From: Nitrososphaerota archaeon
GTDB taxonomy: Archaea > Thermoproteota > Nitrososphaeria > Nitrososphaerales > Nitrosopumilaceae
Assembly: GCA_026712925.1 (NCBI GenBank)
Contig: JAPOPJ010000271.1
Coordinates: 1 to 38,390, forward strand
Length of the DNA stretch: 38,390 nt
Direction of reading: 5' to 3'
Part shown: in pieces, positions 1-8,040 of the stretch
How positions within the stretch are numbered: position 1 is the stretch's first letter
Layout: every line of letters begins with the position of its first letter
Notes under the pieces: model-generated
Database searches by the model: none
The model's input: the letters and a program-made list of their open reading frames with translations, nothing else
Told to the model about the DNA's origin: nothing
Made by a program: the position numbers and the translations under genes

Positions 1-954
1 AGTGAACTTGGCAAAGTCCAAATCATGGATGTGTCAAATCCAAACAGAATGATTCCAAAGGGATTGATTGAAAATGATGATACCATAAAACTTGGAGGCG
101 CACGTGCAGTATCTACATTTAGTGTTGGAAACGATTACTATGCAGCAATTGCAGCTGAAACTGACAATGCAGTACAGATTTTAAACATTACAAACCCAAA
201 CAGAATCATACCAGTGGATAACATTTCAGATAATGATGCCTTGGAGCTTGCAGGACTAAAACACATTGAAACATATACCATTGGTTCCAAAAGTTATGCA
301 ATAGTACCTGCACAGTCTGATGACGGCATCCAGATATTAGAGTTAAACCTGATTCCCACAGCAGATGCTGGAAAAAACAAGACAGTCACTATTGGCAGGA
401 CAGTCACACTTGATGGCTCCGCATCTACGGATGATGGTGATTTGACATATTCATGGAATCAAGACTCTGGGGATACTGTAGAGTTCTCAGAGGAGACATC
501 AGCAATGCCAACATTTGATGCACCAAGAAAAACTGACACTCTAGTATTTACACTCACAGTTACTGATGAGGGTGGCTATATGGATTCAGATACTGTCACA
601 ATAAAGGTAATCCCAAAAAGAGACATCAAAGACATGGATGAGACATTAATCATAGCCCAGATAACCGGCCCCAATGAGATCACTGTAGCATTTAACAAAG
701 AAATATCCACATTCATCAACAGTTATCTGAATTTCACCATATCTGGTGAGGATATGGCACGAAACATTACAGGAATTGATGGCTCGCCAAGTAAACGTGG
801 TATGATAACCATAGATGGTGAGGATGTGAATGCATATCTTACAATATTGACATTTGATGGAGAACCTGCCCCTGCGGGCTCGACTGGCTCTATGTATATT
901 CAGCATTCAAACCACTATTTGAAATTGGCAACAGTTACTGATGCTCAGAATTAG
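1..954 (+). CDS. Secreted beta-propeller (LVIVD-like) / PKD protein, 3' part
   Basis: The reading frame is open to the left edge, so the start lies outside the window; an internal ATG at 25 is not the real start. The first ~115 residues contain two copies of a repeat of about 50 residues ending in 'VQI(M/L)(D/N)(V/I)(S/T)NPNR', like LVIVD beta-propeller blades. Next comes a PKD-type Ig domain (from 'PTADAGKN' through 'LTVTDEGG'), then a C-terminal beta domain starting 'GPNEITVAFNKE', which resembles the SwmB/SbsA Ig-like folds of surface proteins. It ends without a hydrophobic anchor. By family knowledge this is an extracellular or S-layer-associated protein; its ligand cannot be inferred. 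The giant protein at 23816-30055 is another modular surface protein of similar style. Confidence 0.75.
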   Translation, partial: SELGKVQIMDVSNPNRMIPKGLIENDDTIKLGGARAVSTFSVGNDYYAAIAAETDNAVQILNITNPNRIIPVDNISDNDALELAGLKHIETYTIGSKSYAIVPAQSDDGIQILELNLIPTADAGKNKTVTIGRTVTLDGSASTDDGDLTYSWNQDSGDTVEFSEETSAMPTFDAPRKTDTLVFTLTVTDEGGYMDSDTVTIKVIPKRDIKDMDETLIIAQITGPNEITVAFNKEISTFINSYLNFTISGEDMARNITGIDGSPSKRGMITIDGEDVNAYLTILTFDGEPAPAGSTGSMYIQHSNHYLKLATVTDAQN

Positions 955-1031
955 TACATCACAATAAGTGCACCATTTACCCATAATACCGACACAACAA
1001 ATATGATATCCTCAACTCATGTCAAAAAGTA

Positions 1032-1301
1032 TCATACTTGAGTTACATCTACTGAAATTACACTTACCAGTGGATTGTAGATTCGCAATTCATCACATAT
1101 TTGCCGAACCATGTCCTCTGCTTCACCCTTACTGTCTTTTATTACCTTGAATTTCAACATCTTTGCTGTTTTAATTTCAGATACCGGCGCAGAGTGGTTT
1201 CTTAATACCAAGTCATTTAGAATCGTCATACCCTCAGGATCACTAATCCCAGGCTTGTTTTCAATTGTTACACTTACAACATACGTTGGCACAAATTCCA
1301 A
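1032..1301 (-). CDS. purS: PurS, phosphoribosylformylglycinamidine synthase small subunit
   Basis: This 89-residue protein has the PurS pattern: an N-terminal beta strand (VVSVTIENKPGISDPEG), then 'MLKFKVI' in the middle and a C-terminal 'ICDELRIYNPLVSVISVDV'. PurS bridges PurL and PurQ in the fourth step of de novo purine synthesis; neither partner is nearby, so it stands alone here. The start is TTG at 1301, because an in-frame stop lies two codons upstream and no ATG exists. A TATA-like box (TATAAAAG read on the minus strand, 1342-1349) would give a leader of about 19 nt. PurP, a later purine enzyme, is encoded at 5661. Confidence 0.85.
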   Translation of the reverse strand: MEFVPTYVVSVTIENKPGISDPEGMTILNDLVLRNHSAPVSEIKTAKMLKFKVIKDSKGEAEDMVRQICDELRIYNPLVSVISVDVTQV

Positions 1302-1341
1302 GTTTTAATTGAGGTTAATCTATCTTGCGTAAAATCTTGTG

Positions 1342-1349
1342 CTTTTATA
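1342..1349. promoter_or_regulatory. TATA-like box, possibly bidirectional
   Basis: The eight bases read TATAAAAG on the minus strand, about 45 bp upstream of the purS TTG, and CTTTTATA on the plus strand, about 26 bp upstream of the hairpin that begins at 1373. The spacing fits archaeal box A in both directions. Which direction is used cannot be told from sequence. Confidence 0.45.
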
Positions 1350-1372
1350 CTCATATTTTGATAACATGGCAT

Positions 1373-1426
1373 AGTGGTTCTGTGGACGTGTTGTTAAACA
1401 TCCCCCACCGCCCAGAACCACTTTTG
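1373..1426 (+). ncRNA. Candidate small structured RNA or terminator hairpin
   Basis: AGTGGTTCTG (1373-1382) is perfectly complementary in inverted order to CAGAACCACT (1413-1422), a 10-bp stem. Inside it, further short pairings are possible (1388-1392 with 1397-1401). A T-rich stretch (CTTTTGTATTATT) follows at once. The 5' arm begins where a transcript driven by the TATA-like box at 1342-1349 would start. This could be a small noncoding RNA of about 54 nt or a terminator-like hairpin. No known RNA family was recognised. Confidence 0.35.
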
Positions 1427-1628
1427 TATTATTCCAAAGGTATGAAATCCTAGTCACATACCATACCTTCTAGTCACACTAGCACAAATTAACAGAATTG
1501 CAAGTACAATATCAGCCATTCTGGTTTTTGGCCACTCTAAAGCAGTAACACTCCTTGTATGTTAGCAATACAGCAGACATGATACTGTATAATTTTGGTT
1601 TTTCATGCATGGTGAATTACCAAGATTT

Positions 1629-1667
1629 GTGGTTTAGGAGTGTGGTTTAGGAGTGTGGTTTAGGAGT
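1629..1667. repeat. 13-bp tandem repeat, 3 perfect copies
   Basis: GTGGTTTAGGAGT occurs three times head to tail with no mismatch. The region is noncoding. Function unknown; probably replication slippage. Confidence 0.9.
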
Positions 1668-1716
1668 CAACATTGGCTACAATCACAAGCATGCCCGGAA
1701 TGATTGGGCAAAACTC

Positions 1717-1848
1717 CATCAAATACATCATCAAATACAACATCAAATACAACATCAAATACATCATCAAATACATCATCGATTACAACATCGATTACAA
1801 CATCGATTACAACATCGATTACAACATCGATTACTTCATTAATTTCAA
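1717..1848. repeat. 12-bp minisatellite, about 11 units in two variants
   Basis: Five units of CATCAAATACAW are followed by five units of CATCGATTACWW and a decayed last unit. The sharp switch from one variant to the other suggests two successive local expansions. The 12-bp period leaves open frames on both strands, which are not believed to be genes. Confidence 0.9.
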
Positions 1849-2488
1849 CTCCACGTACTTTATCACAGACACCATACACAACAGCACATACACACAAAGC
1901 TGCTTTATGCCAAGCCACATACACAAAGCCGTCGCATAGCATTCATGACATTCATGACATACTTGTGTGCACGATTAGAACTTGTATTTTTTCAGTCCTT
2001 CTGTTAATACCAAATTCATCACATGTGAAAAGCTGACAGATTTTGATGATGTTTTTATCATCTTTGCCTGAAGCGACCGCAATTTTTCCGTGTTTGATGT
2101 ATTTAGTACTATTGTTACTCTATTACCCATGTGTGTTCTTTACATTATTCATATAAAAAGACAGTATGAAATTAGGCATCAGCATTTAGAGTATATTAAA
2201 AACTACAAAATAGCACCCCATATCTGTACTCAAAATAGCACTCAAAATAGCCACATCATCAAAACAGCACACACCTGTTTCCTCATACTGTACTTTTTGT
2301 AAATTCACAGCCCAAATACGTGATTACACATCTGCCATACAGATACTAGCCTGAATCTCTAAATGCATAAAATGCCATATATTGTCAATTTATGATTCCA
2401 GATATAACACCTATAGTAAAATGGTACTTTTTGTCAGAATAATGATTTTGTGAGTAAATGCCATACCATAGGCAGAAAAATCCAACCA

Positions 2489-2497
2489 ATTTATAAC
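2489..2497 (+). promoter_or_regulatory. TATA box for the gene at 2521
   Basis: ATTTATAAC is centred about 28 bp before the ATG at 2521, so the transcript would start at or next to the start codon (leaderless). The same arrangement recurs for many genes in this window. Confidence 0.6.
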
Positions 2498-2520
2498 AGA
2501 AAGTACAAGAATATCACATA

Positions 2521-2985
2521 ATGGCAAGATCAAGATACTGGAAGATAACCCCAGATGAACTGGGCAATTTCAAATATGAGCAAGATAAATTGCTAAATTG
2601 GGAGATAAAGTGTATAAGAGAACCCGAATCAGATGCAATATTTATTGGCGTATTTATGTACCGAGACGGAACACCATACGACTATGAATCAATAAAGGGA
2701 ATCACATACTTTCACAATAATATTTCAAGGGATGAACTACCAGATATAACAAAATTCCTCCAAGCCAAATATGGTGGAAAAGAGATGGAAAAAGGCGAGA
2801 GAATCTTCCTAAAGGACTCTAAAGAAATCTATTCTGGAGATGACCTAGCAGGTCTTGCAAGAGCCATGGAGGAAAAGTTTAGTGTCAAGGCTATAATATC
2901 TCTAGAGTTTGAGGGCATAACACATGATGAGCTAAAAAAAGCTGGCTTACCAGAGGCAAAGCTGCTCCCCATTCCAGGCAAATAG
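2521..2985 (+). CDS. Conserved hypothetical protein (154 aa)
   Basis: I do not recognise the family. The protein is soluble, mixed alpha/beta and charged, with no signal peptide, membrane segment or cysteine motif. Visible blocks are 'RYWKITPDELGNF' at the N-terminus and a C-terminal half with 'GDDLAGLARAMEEKFSVKAIISLEFEG'. A TATA-like box about 28 bp upstream fits a leaderless transcript starting at this ATG. It lies 30 bp before tatC on the same strand, but tatC seems to have its own box A. A housekeeping role is possible; no function is inferred. Confidence 0.75.
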   Translation: MARSRYWKITPDELGNFKYEQDKLLNWEIKCIREPESDAIFIGVFMYRDGTPYDYESIKGITYFHNNISRDELPDITKFLQAKYGGKEMEKGERIFLKDSKEIYSGDDLAGLARAMEEKFSVKAIISLEFEGITHDELKKAGLPEAKLLPIPGK

Positions 2986-3015
2986 ATAAAACAGTCAATG
3001 ACTAGTATGATTTAG

Positions 3016-3801
3016 ATGTCAGAGTTTGAAGAGATTCGCATTCACCTAAATGAGCTAAGAAAAAGAGTTTTACGAATTATAATTATACTTGGAATCATTA
3101 CAGTATTCTTGCTGACATTTCATGCAGAGCCAGTACAAATAGGAGATGTAATGATATACTATCCAACGCCAGAGCCACTAGATAACATGGCAGCACAAAT
3201 TACAAACCACATGAGAGATACACTAGTACCAGAGAATGTACAGTTGATTCAAACAGCTCCTGGTCAGGCATTTTTTGCACAGGTGTACATTGCAGCACTA
3301 GTTGGAATACTTGCAAGCATGCCAATAATTGTTAGAGAAATGGTAGGATTCATCAAACCCGCACTAAAAGAAAGCGAGATTAATGTAGGTAGGGGTATAT
3401 CCATACCAGCAGTTGGGCTTTTTGCCGCAGGCTGTATCTTTTCATACTTTTTTGTAGTGCCATATATACTAGAATTTCTGTACAGGTATGGTGAGTCAGC
3501 AGGACTAGTTACATTTCTTAATGTAATGGACTTTGTGACGTTTGTTCTCCAATTTCTGCTAGCATTTGGACTCTCGTTCCAGCTACCGCTAGTCATGTAT
3601 GCAGTAACAGCATCCGGAGCTACAGATACAAAGTTTTGGAGAAGAAATGCAAGATATGCAATAATTGTCATAGTGATATTTGGGGCTATAATCACACCTG
3701 ACGGGAGTGGTGTTACAATGTGGTTTATTGCAGGCCCGATGATCGCATTATATGCTGCAGGCATGGTTATAATTGAGAGAAAGGCAAGGTTGAACACTTA
3801 A
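3016..3801 (+). CDS. tatC: TatC, twin-arginine translocase receptor subunit
   Basis: TatC is the polytopic membrane core that recognises twin-arginine signal peptides of folded exported proteins. The 261 residues carry the family's N-terminal motif 'HLNELRKR', the segment 'FIKPALKESE' (family: PgLxxxER) and six predicted membrane helices, including 'YFFVVPYILEFLYRYG' and the 'FGAIITPDGS' loop. The length is typical. A weak TATA-like AGATAAAAC sits about 26 bp upstream of the ATG. tatA follows after 27 bp, giving a minimal archaeal TatAC system. Confidence 0.95.
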   Translation: MSEFEEIRIHLNELRKRVLRIIIILGIITVFLLTFHAEPVQIGDVMIYYPTPEPLDNMAAQITNHMRDTLVPENVQLIQTAPGQAFFAQVYIAALVGILASMPIIVREMVGFIKPALKESEINVGRGISIPAVGLFAAGCIFSYFFVVPYILEFLYRYGESAGLVTFLNVMDFVTFVLQFLLAFGLSFQLPLVMYAVTASGATDTKFWRRNARYAIIVIVIFGAIITPDGSGVTMWFIAGPMIALYAAGMVIIERKARLNT

Positions 3802-3828
3802 ATCTAAAATGTGTAAAATAATATCATA

Positions 3829-4035
3829 ATGTTTGGAATGAACTTTGCCGGTTTTATTGCAGGCCAAGAATGGATATTCATCATAATAATAGCTGTGGTG
3901 CTTATCTTTGGTGCAAAAAAAATCCCAGAGCTTGCAAAGACGTTTGGCAAGGCAAAAGGAGAGTACGAAAAAGGAAAGATAGAGGGTGAAAAAGAGCTAA
4001 AAGACTTTAAGGATAAAGAGACAAAATCTGACTAA
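3829..4035 (+). CDS. tatA: TatA, twin-arginine translocase pore-forming subunit
   Basis: This 68-residue protein has a single N-terminal membrane helix (WIFIIIIAVVLIFG), the diagnostic hinge and amphipathic helix 'FGAKKIPELAKTFGKAKGEYE', and a highly charged C-terminal tail. This is the TatA/E architecture that oligomerises around TatC during transport. It is separated from tatC by 27 bp containing its own TATA-like ACTTAAATC about 26 bp before the ATG, so it may be transcribed alone as well as with tatC. Its stop overlaps by a few bases the stop of the convergent SRPBCC gene. Confidence 0.93.
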   Translation: MFGMNFAGFIAGQEWIFIIIIAVVLIFGAKKIPELAKTFGKAKGEYEKGKIEGEKELKDFKDKETKSD

Positions 4036-4496
4036 ATCTTCACAGTCAGTACAAGCTCATCTATAACTTTAGAGAAATCTCGCTCAAGCCCACTAGGTCC
4101 AAAGAGTCCTGCAATCCTCATAGCACCATGCAATCTAAAGTTAACATTTATTGAAATTCTAGTCCCCGTACCAACAGGTTCGTACAACTCTACAATGTGG
4201 CTATTTTTGGCATCACCTCCAATTACAAGCACTTCATGTTTGTATGGTCTATCCACCATGTGCCTTGTAGTCATTATCAACTCTTTTCCTGCAATAATGC
4301 GGTGCTCTTCTGCAACAGATGTATTTCCGCGAGATGAGAGCAGTCTGATTGATGGGAAGCGGTGCGGTAATAATTTTTGCATGCCCATAATATCAGTCAT
4401 TACATCAAATGTTTTTTCTATATCAGCACTGGTAGTTTTTTCTAAAAGAAATTGTGGCAAGTGCTCACCTAGAACCCCAGCGGTGATACAAGTCAT
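4032..4496 (-). CDS. SRPBCC (START-like) ligand-binding protein
   Basis: The protein shows the polyketide-cyclase/coenzyme-Q-binding-like pattern: an N-terminal 'FLLEKTTSADIEKTFDVMTDI' (family: xIxAPxExVFxxxxD), antiparallel strands in the middle, and a long C-terminal helix with 'GLFGPSGLERDFSKVIDEL'. Such proteins form a hydrophobic pocket for lipids, quinones or similar small molecules. The start is uncertain: ATG at 4496 overlaps the ubiX end by 32 nt, while a TTG at 4460, just past the ubiX stop, would give a protein 12 residues shorter. The overlap points to co-translation with ubiX, so a role in prenyl-flavin or quinone metabolism is possible but unproven. Confidence 0.8.
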   Translation of the reverse strand: MTCITAGVLGEHLPQFLLEKTTSADIEKTFDVMTDIMGMQKLLPHRFPSIRLLSSRGNTSVAEEHRIIAGKELIMTTRHMVDRPYKHEVLVIGGDAKNSHIVELYEPVGTGTRISINVNFRLHGAMRIAGLFGPSGLERDFSKVIDELVLTVKI

Positions 4497-5025
4497 GCTC
4501 TATTCCAAACTGATCCAAGCACTTTCCAACACCGTGGTTTATTATATCATCTACTGACTTTGGAGCAGTATAAAATTCCGTTACAGGTGGCATTATAACA
4601 ACTCCCAATCTGGAGAGTTTTAGCATGTTTTCAAGATGAATTGCAGAAAATGGTGCCTCGCGTACCATCAAGACAAGCTTGCGTGATTCTTTTATTGCCA
4701 CCCCGGCAGCACGTGCAACAAGCGTGTCATCATAGCCATTTGCTATAGCTGATAGTGTCTTCATGCTACATGGCAATATCATCATACCATCAGTTTTGTG
4801 CGTACCGCTTGATACTGCGGCTGCCATGTTCTTCTCATCATAATATGTAGATGCCAATGATCTTACATACCCCACATCATACTTTGTCTCCATTGCAATA
4901 CATTTTGCGCCCCATTCAGACACTACAAGAGATGTCCCGATATCTAGTTTTTTTAAAACCTCTAGCATGCGGATTCCATAAATTGCACCCGTGCTTCCTG
5001 TAATTCCAACAACTAGATTCAACAT
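4465..5025 (-). CDS. ubiX: UbiX-family flavin prenyltransferase
   Basis: UbiX joins dimethylallyl phosphate to FMN to make the prenylated flavin used by UbiD-type decarboxylases. The 186-residue protein has the N-terminal flavin-binding 'GITGSTGAIYGIRMLE', the 'ILPCSMKTLSAIANG' segment, 'VREAPFSAIHLENMLKL' and 'PPVTEFY', all family hallmarks, at the usual length. A TATA-like AGATAAAAAAC lies about 27 bp upstream of the ATG. It overlaps the downstream SRPBCC gene. In menaquinone-making prokaryotes UbiX/UbiD homologues can serve the late decarboxylation step, which would fit the mqnD-like gene at 37132. That link is an inference. Confidence 0.92.
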   Translation of the reverse strand: MLNLVVGITGSTGAIYGIRMLEVLKKLDIGTSLVVSEWGAKCIAMETKYDVGYVRSLASTYYDEKNMAAAVSSGTHKTDGMMILPCSMKTLSAIANGYDDTLVARAAGVAIKESRKLVLMVREAPFSAIHLENMLKLSRLGVVIMPPVTEFYTAPKSVDDIINHGVGKCLDQFGIEHDLYHRWGSR

Positions 5026-5078
5026 ACCAAAAAAGCAGTATGGCGGTTTTTTATCTGTTTGACATGAGATATGCTGAT

Positions 5079-5441
5079 CTAGTCACGGTGTCCCGTATCA
5101 TCATATTTCACACTATCATGCTTTGTATCATCATGCTTTGTATCATCATGCTTTGTATCATCATGCTTTGTATCATCATGCTTTGTATCATCATATTTCA
5201 CACCATCATGCTTTGTATCATCATATTCTATATCATCATGTCTCACAATATCGTCTGGTATGGTGCCAAAGTCGTCTCGTCTAAGATCCTCACTAGACAT
5301 GCCTCGTTCACGCCGCCTCTTGACCCACAGGTATATCCCACCTACAAACATGGCAGTAAGCAGTATAGCACCTGCCATTTGTAGCTCAAAATGATACAAC
5401 ATGATATAACTTGGTGTGCTTTGAGAAAAATCTTGCGGCAT
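5079..5441 (-). CDS. Single-pass membrane protein with Asp/His-rich pentapeptide repeats
   Basis: The 120 residues contain one membrane helix near the N-terminus (MAGAILLTAMFVGGIYLW), a basic stop-transfer stretch (KRRRERG), and a C-terminal tail made of roughly nine units of the pentapeptide (D)DTKH. The tail is encoded by a 15-bp DNA repeat. An N-out, C-in topology is suggested by the positive-inside rule. The many Asp and His residues could bind metal ions, but slippage of a DNA repeat explains the tail equally well. A start at the second Met (MLYHF) is possible. Whether it is expressed cannot be told. Confidence 0.5.
   Translation of the reverse strand: MPQDFSQSTPSYIMLYHFELQMAGAILLTAMFVGGIYLWVKRRRERGMSSEDLRRDDFGTIPDDIVRHDDIEYDDTKHDGVKYDDTKHDDTKHDDTKHDDTKHDDTKHDSVKYDDTGHRD
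5101..5245. repeat. 15-bp tandem repeat inside a coding region
   Basis: The unit TATCATCATGCTTTG recurs about nine times with a few variants (ATATTTCACACTATC-like). The 15-bp period keeps the reading frame, producing the (DDTKH)n tail of the minus-strand protein and a meaningless open frame on the plus strand. Copy number is likely to vary between strains. Confidence 0.88.
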
Positions 5442-5660
5442 GTCGATCTTTTCCCAAACTGGCCATACACAGCAAAACCAAGATATACGACCAACCTAAC
5501 ATATCAAAATCAGTCACAAAGGTACAATTCAATCAAAATTAGCCCAATGACATAATCAGATATAGCTATAAGATGGAATACGACGGGCAAAACTTTAGAA
5601 TTTGCTAGAAAATACATATCAGAAAATTAGCTATATTAGAACCCATACCCAAGCCACATC

Positions 5661-6752
5661 ATGATTAAGAGACAAGAGATGGGCAAGATTGCCAGAGATT
5701 ATCAAGGTATCAGAATAGGTGTGCTTGGAAGTCACTCAGCACTAGAAATTATGGACGGTGCAAAAGACGAGGGTTATAAAACTACAGTCTACTGCCAAAA
5801 AGGAAGAGAGACACCATACCAGAGGTTTAAAAGAGTTGCAGATGAAATTGTTGTACTAGATAAATTCAAAGACATGGCATTAGCCAAGACACAAAAGCAA
5901 TTAAAAGATAACAACACCATCATAGTCCCACACAGGTCACTTGTGGTTTACTTGGGATATGATACATTAGAAGAAAAATTCAAAGTGCCCATATTTGGAA
6001 ACAGACGACTTTTTCGTGCTGAAGAGCGAAACGCAAAGAAAAACCAGTACTATTTGCTTGAAAAAGCCAAAATCAAGCTTCCAAGACTGTTTAAAAACCC
6101 AAAAGAGATAGACTGTCCATGCATGGTAAAGGTACAAGAAAAGGACAGACCACTTGAGAGGGCATTTTTCACCGTCTCATCATACTCAGACTATAAGGAA
6201 AAATCAGAGGCACGAATAAAACAAGGACTGATATCAGAAGAGGATTTGACAAGTTCAAGCATTGAAGAGCTTGTAGTGGGAACATACATGAACTTTAACT
6301 TTTTCCACACGCCGATATCAAAACAAGTCGACTTTATAGGAATAGAGAGAAGGTTACAGACTAACATACATGACTATAATGCACTCCCAGCAAGACAACA
6401 ATTAGACATTGATGTAGACCTGCAAAATATTGAAGTCGGTCACACTCCAGCAAGTATAAGAGAGTCACTTTTAGATAAAGTCATTAAAATGGGTGATCAG
6501 TTTGTATCAGCAGTAAAAAAAGAATATGCACCGGGAATCATTGGCCCATTCTCACTCCAAAGTGTAATTACAAAGGACCTAGAGTTAGTAGTATATGATG
6601 TATCACTGCGTGTACCTGGAAATCCAATTGTTGCAACAACTACACCCTACACAAAGTACCAGTACGGCCATACTTTTGGCGTTGGTAGAAGAATTGCAAT
6701 GGAGATAAGACAAGCAGAAATACAAGATAAAATGAACAAAATTGTCACATGA
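5661..6752 (+). CDS. purP: PurP, FAICAR synthetase (archaeal purine synthesis)
   Basis: PurP is the ATP-grasp enzyme that formylates AICAR to FAICAR using formate and ATP, replacing the folate-dependent PurH step in archaea. The 363 residues start with the family's 'GVLGSHSALEIMDGAKDEGY', contain 'VPHRSLVVYLG', 'PIFGNRRLFRAEERN' and 'MNFNFFHTPI', and finish with 'YGHTFGVGRRIAMEIR', all recognisable PurP blocks. The length is normal. A TATA-like GCTATATTAG lies about 26 bp upstream of the ATG, fitting a leaderless message. An alternative start is the ATG seven codons in (MGKIARDY). Confidence 0.95.
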   Translation: MIKRQEMGKIARDYQGIRIGVLGSHSALEIMDGAKDEGYKTTVYCQKGRETPYQRFKRVADEIVVLDKFKDMALAKTQKQLKDNNTIIVPHRSLVVYLGYDTLEEKFKVPIFGNRRLFRAEERNAKKNQYYLLEKAKIKLPRLFKNPKEIDCPCMVKVQEKDRPLERAFFTVSSYSDYKEKSEARIKQGLISEEDLTSSSIEELVVGTYMNFNFFHTPISKQVDFIGIERRLQTNIHDYNALPARQQLDIDVDLQNIEVGHTPASIRESLLDKVIKMGDQFVSAVKKEYAPGIIGPFSLQSVITKDLELVVYDVSLRVPGNPIVATTTPYTKYQYGHTFGVGRRIAMEIRQAEIQDKMNKIVT

Positions 6753-7248
6753 TGCTTTACATAATATGAAACACCATCATACATTCTGGTACGATTCAGA
6801 TTTTGTTTGTAGATGGTATAGTAATTTAACAATAGAATTTATACTCAGTATATTAAACCCACGATACAAAATCAGCCAGATAAAAACACATTTTATTTAC
6901 CACAAAGAATCTACTGTACAAAAACACAGTAAATGATATCAAAAAACATACAAAACAGAAAAAACCTAGGCATCAAGAGAATCACCACAAATACGGTGTG
7001 TTTTTGTAGTTTTTGTGTAAAGGATACAGTAAATTCACACATGTAATAACAGAACTGTGTATCAATTGTAAACAAATGCATTGAAAAGTAGCATTGTTGC
7101 TCTCAGAAAGAGTCAAAAACGAGTCACAAATTAGCAACCACATAAGCTGTAAATGAAAAAGATTGATGGAGTTGATGAGACAGGTAGGAAACAAGTGTAA
7201 AAAACTCGATTCAGCATGTATGAGAAATAAAAGTACTATTTCACAGAT
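6753..7248. other. Intergenic stretch, no gene recognised
   Basis: No supported gene. Around 6984-7010 the sequence ACAAATACGGTGTGTTTTTG resembles the outer end of the dispersed element at 21790-22110, so part of this region may be a decayed copy. Short open frames here have no supporting promoter or protein features. Confidence 0.5.
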
Positions 7249-7462
7249 TTTTTCCAAAACTCGGAGCTTGGGTGGACAAAAGGTGTCAAGGGGTTTATTG
7301 TATAGATAATATCAAACACAGCAAGAGTGGTCGCATACTACACATCAAAATCCATTTTGACATCGATGAAGAATCCAAAACACGACAAATTTACTACTCG
7401 TGATGAATATGCCCACATCAGAGGTTAAAATCAGTAAAATGCTGAGTTTATGGAAGGATCTT
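7249..7462 (+). repeat. Dispersed element copy A, upstream of PIN module 1
   Basis: The left end CCAAAACTCGGAGCTTGG matches the left end at 31387-31405 (CTCAAATTCGGAGATTGG). The core shares 'CAAACACAG.AAGAG', 'CATACTA', 'CCATTTTGA' and 'AATCCAAAA' with the copy at 31374-31594. The right end GAGTTTATGGAAGGATC corresponds to that copy's right terminal repeat. The alignment was made by eye and the copies are diverged. Confidence 0.65.
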
Positions 7463-7503
7463 TTTTTCATGCAATTAATATACATCCTTATGTTAGAATT
7501 AGC

Positions 7504-8040
7504 ATGTCATCAATCACATTACTAGATGAAATTACAAATAGAATAAACACCATGAATGCAGAGAATGTGATAGATGTCACTATATGTAATAGTCTAACCG
7601 AATTAAATGAAAAAATGATAGAAATTGATAAAAAGTGGTTAAAAATCGATCATGAAAACAGTTTTAGATTCTTTTGTGGAGTAGGAGCTGTTGAATTACT
7701 TCTTGAACAAATGATAGAACGATTTCAGATCGAAGGAAAACAAAATGATTTGCAGATTGTACGGGACTCTTCAGATGTGATTCCGCTTGCATGTGAGATC
7801 ATTCAACTTGCAGAACAGTATAACCCAGATGATAATCTAGCTGAGCAAATATCAGAAAAAAGACTTCAATTACGCGACTTGGTAAGGGAAAAAAACTTGT
7901 TAGAACCTGTTGAGCGAAATCTGCGTGACATTGACAAAAAATTCCTTGGAGAGGTGTTTGATAAAATGTTGGAAAATATTGGAGCTCCAAGAGAAATACC
8001 TACAAATGTGAGTGTTGATGAGATTAAAAATACTTCTTGA
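7504..8040 (+). CDS. Helical partner of PIN-like nuclease, copy 1
   Basis: The family is not recognised. The protein is soluble and almost all helical, with a conserved core 'GAVELLLEQMIERFQIE', then 'VIPLA.EIIQLAEQYNPDD' and a charged helix 'ISEKRLQLRDLVREKNLLE'. It ends in 'NVSVDEIKNTS' and overlaps the PIN gene by 23 nt, so translation is probably coupled. I chose ATG 7504 over ATG 7450: a TTAATATAC box lies about 25 bp before 7504 in all three copies, the 7450 start falls inside the dispersed element, and base changes between copies upstream of 7504 are not codon-like. By position it resembles an antitoxin or immunity partner, but this is inferred from gene order only. Confidence 0.75.
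   Translation: MSSITLLDEITNRINTMNAENVIDVTICNSLTELNEKMIEIDKKWLKIDHENSFRFFCGVGAVELLLEQMIERFQIEGKQNDLQIVRDSSDVIPLACEIIQLAEQYNPDDNLAEQISEKRLQLRDLVREKNLLEPVERNLRDIDKKFLGEVFDKMLENIGAPREIPTNVSVDEIKNTS

Larger units (their letters stand above)
1302..2520. other. Gene-free stretch with minisatellites
   Basis: No convincing gene is seen in these ~1.2 kb. It holds the hairpin at 1373-1426, a 13-bp triplet repeat (1629-1667), a 12-bp minisatellite (1717-1848) and a small hairpin GATGAT/ATCATC around 2044-2061 that could terminate transcription. Several open frames across the repeats exist only because a 12-bp period keeps frames open on both strands. Confidence 0.6.

Noticed and set aside
1667-2036. Open frames on both strands across the 12-bp minisatellite
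   Set aside because: They exist because a 12-bp period without stops keeps frames open; the products are pure repeats and no promoter is seen.
2090-2302. 70-codon plus-strand frame with a hydrophobic start
   Set aside because: Composition follows AT-rich intergenic DNA, with no box A at the right distance and no recognisable features.
5040-5384. 114-codon plus-strand frame rich in Ile/Met/Cys
   Set aside because: Antisense of the 15-bp repeat; the minus-strand frame has a believable membrane helix and charged tail instead.
6982-7257. 91-codon minus-strand frame
   Set aside because: Overlaps remnants and the end of the dispersed element; Cys/Leu-rich by composition, without a promoter.
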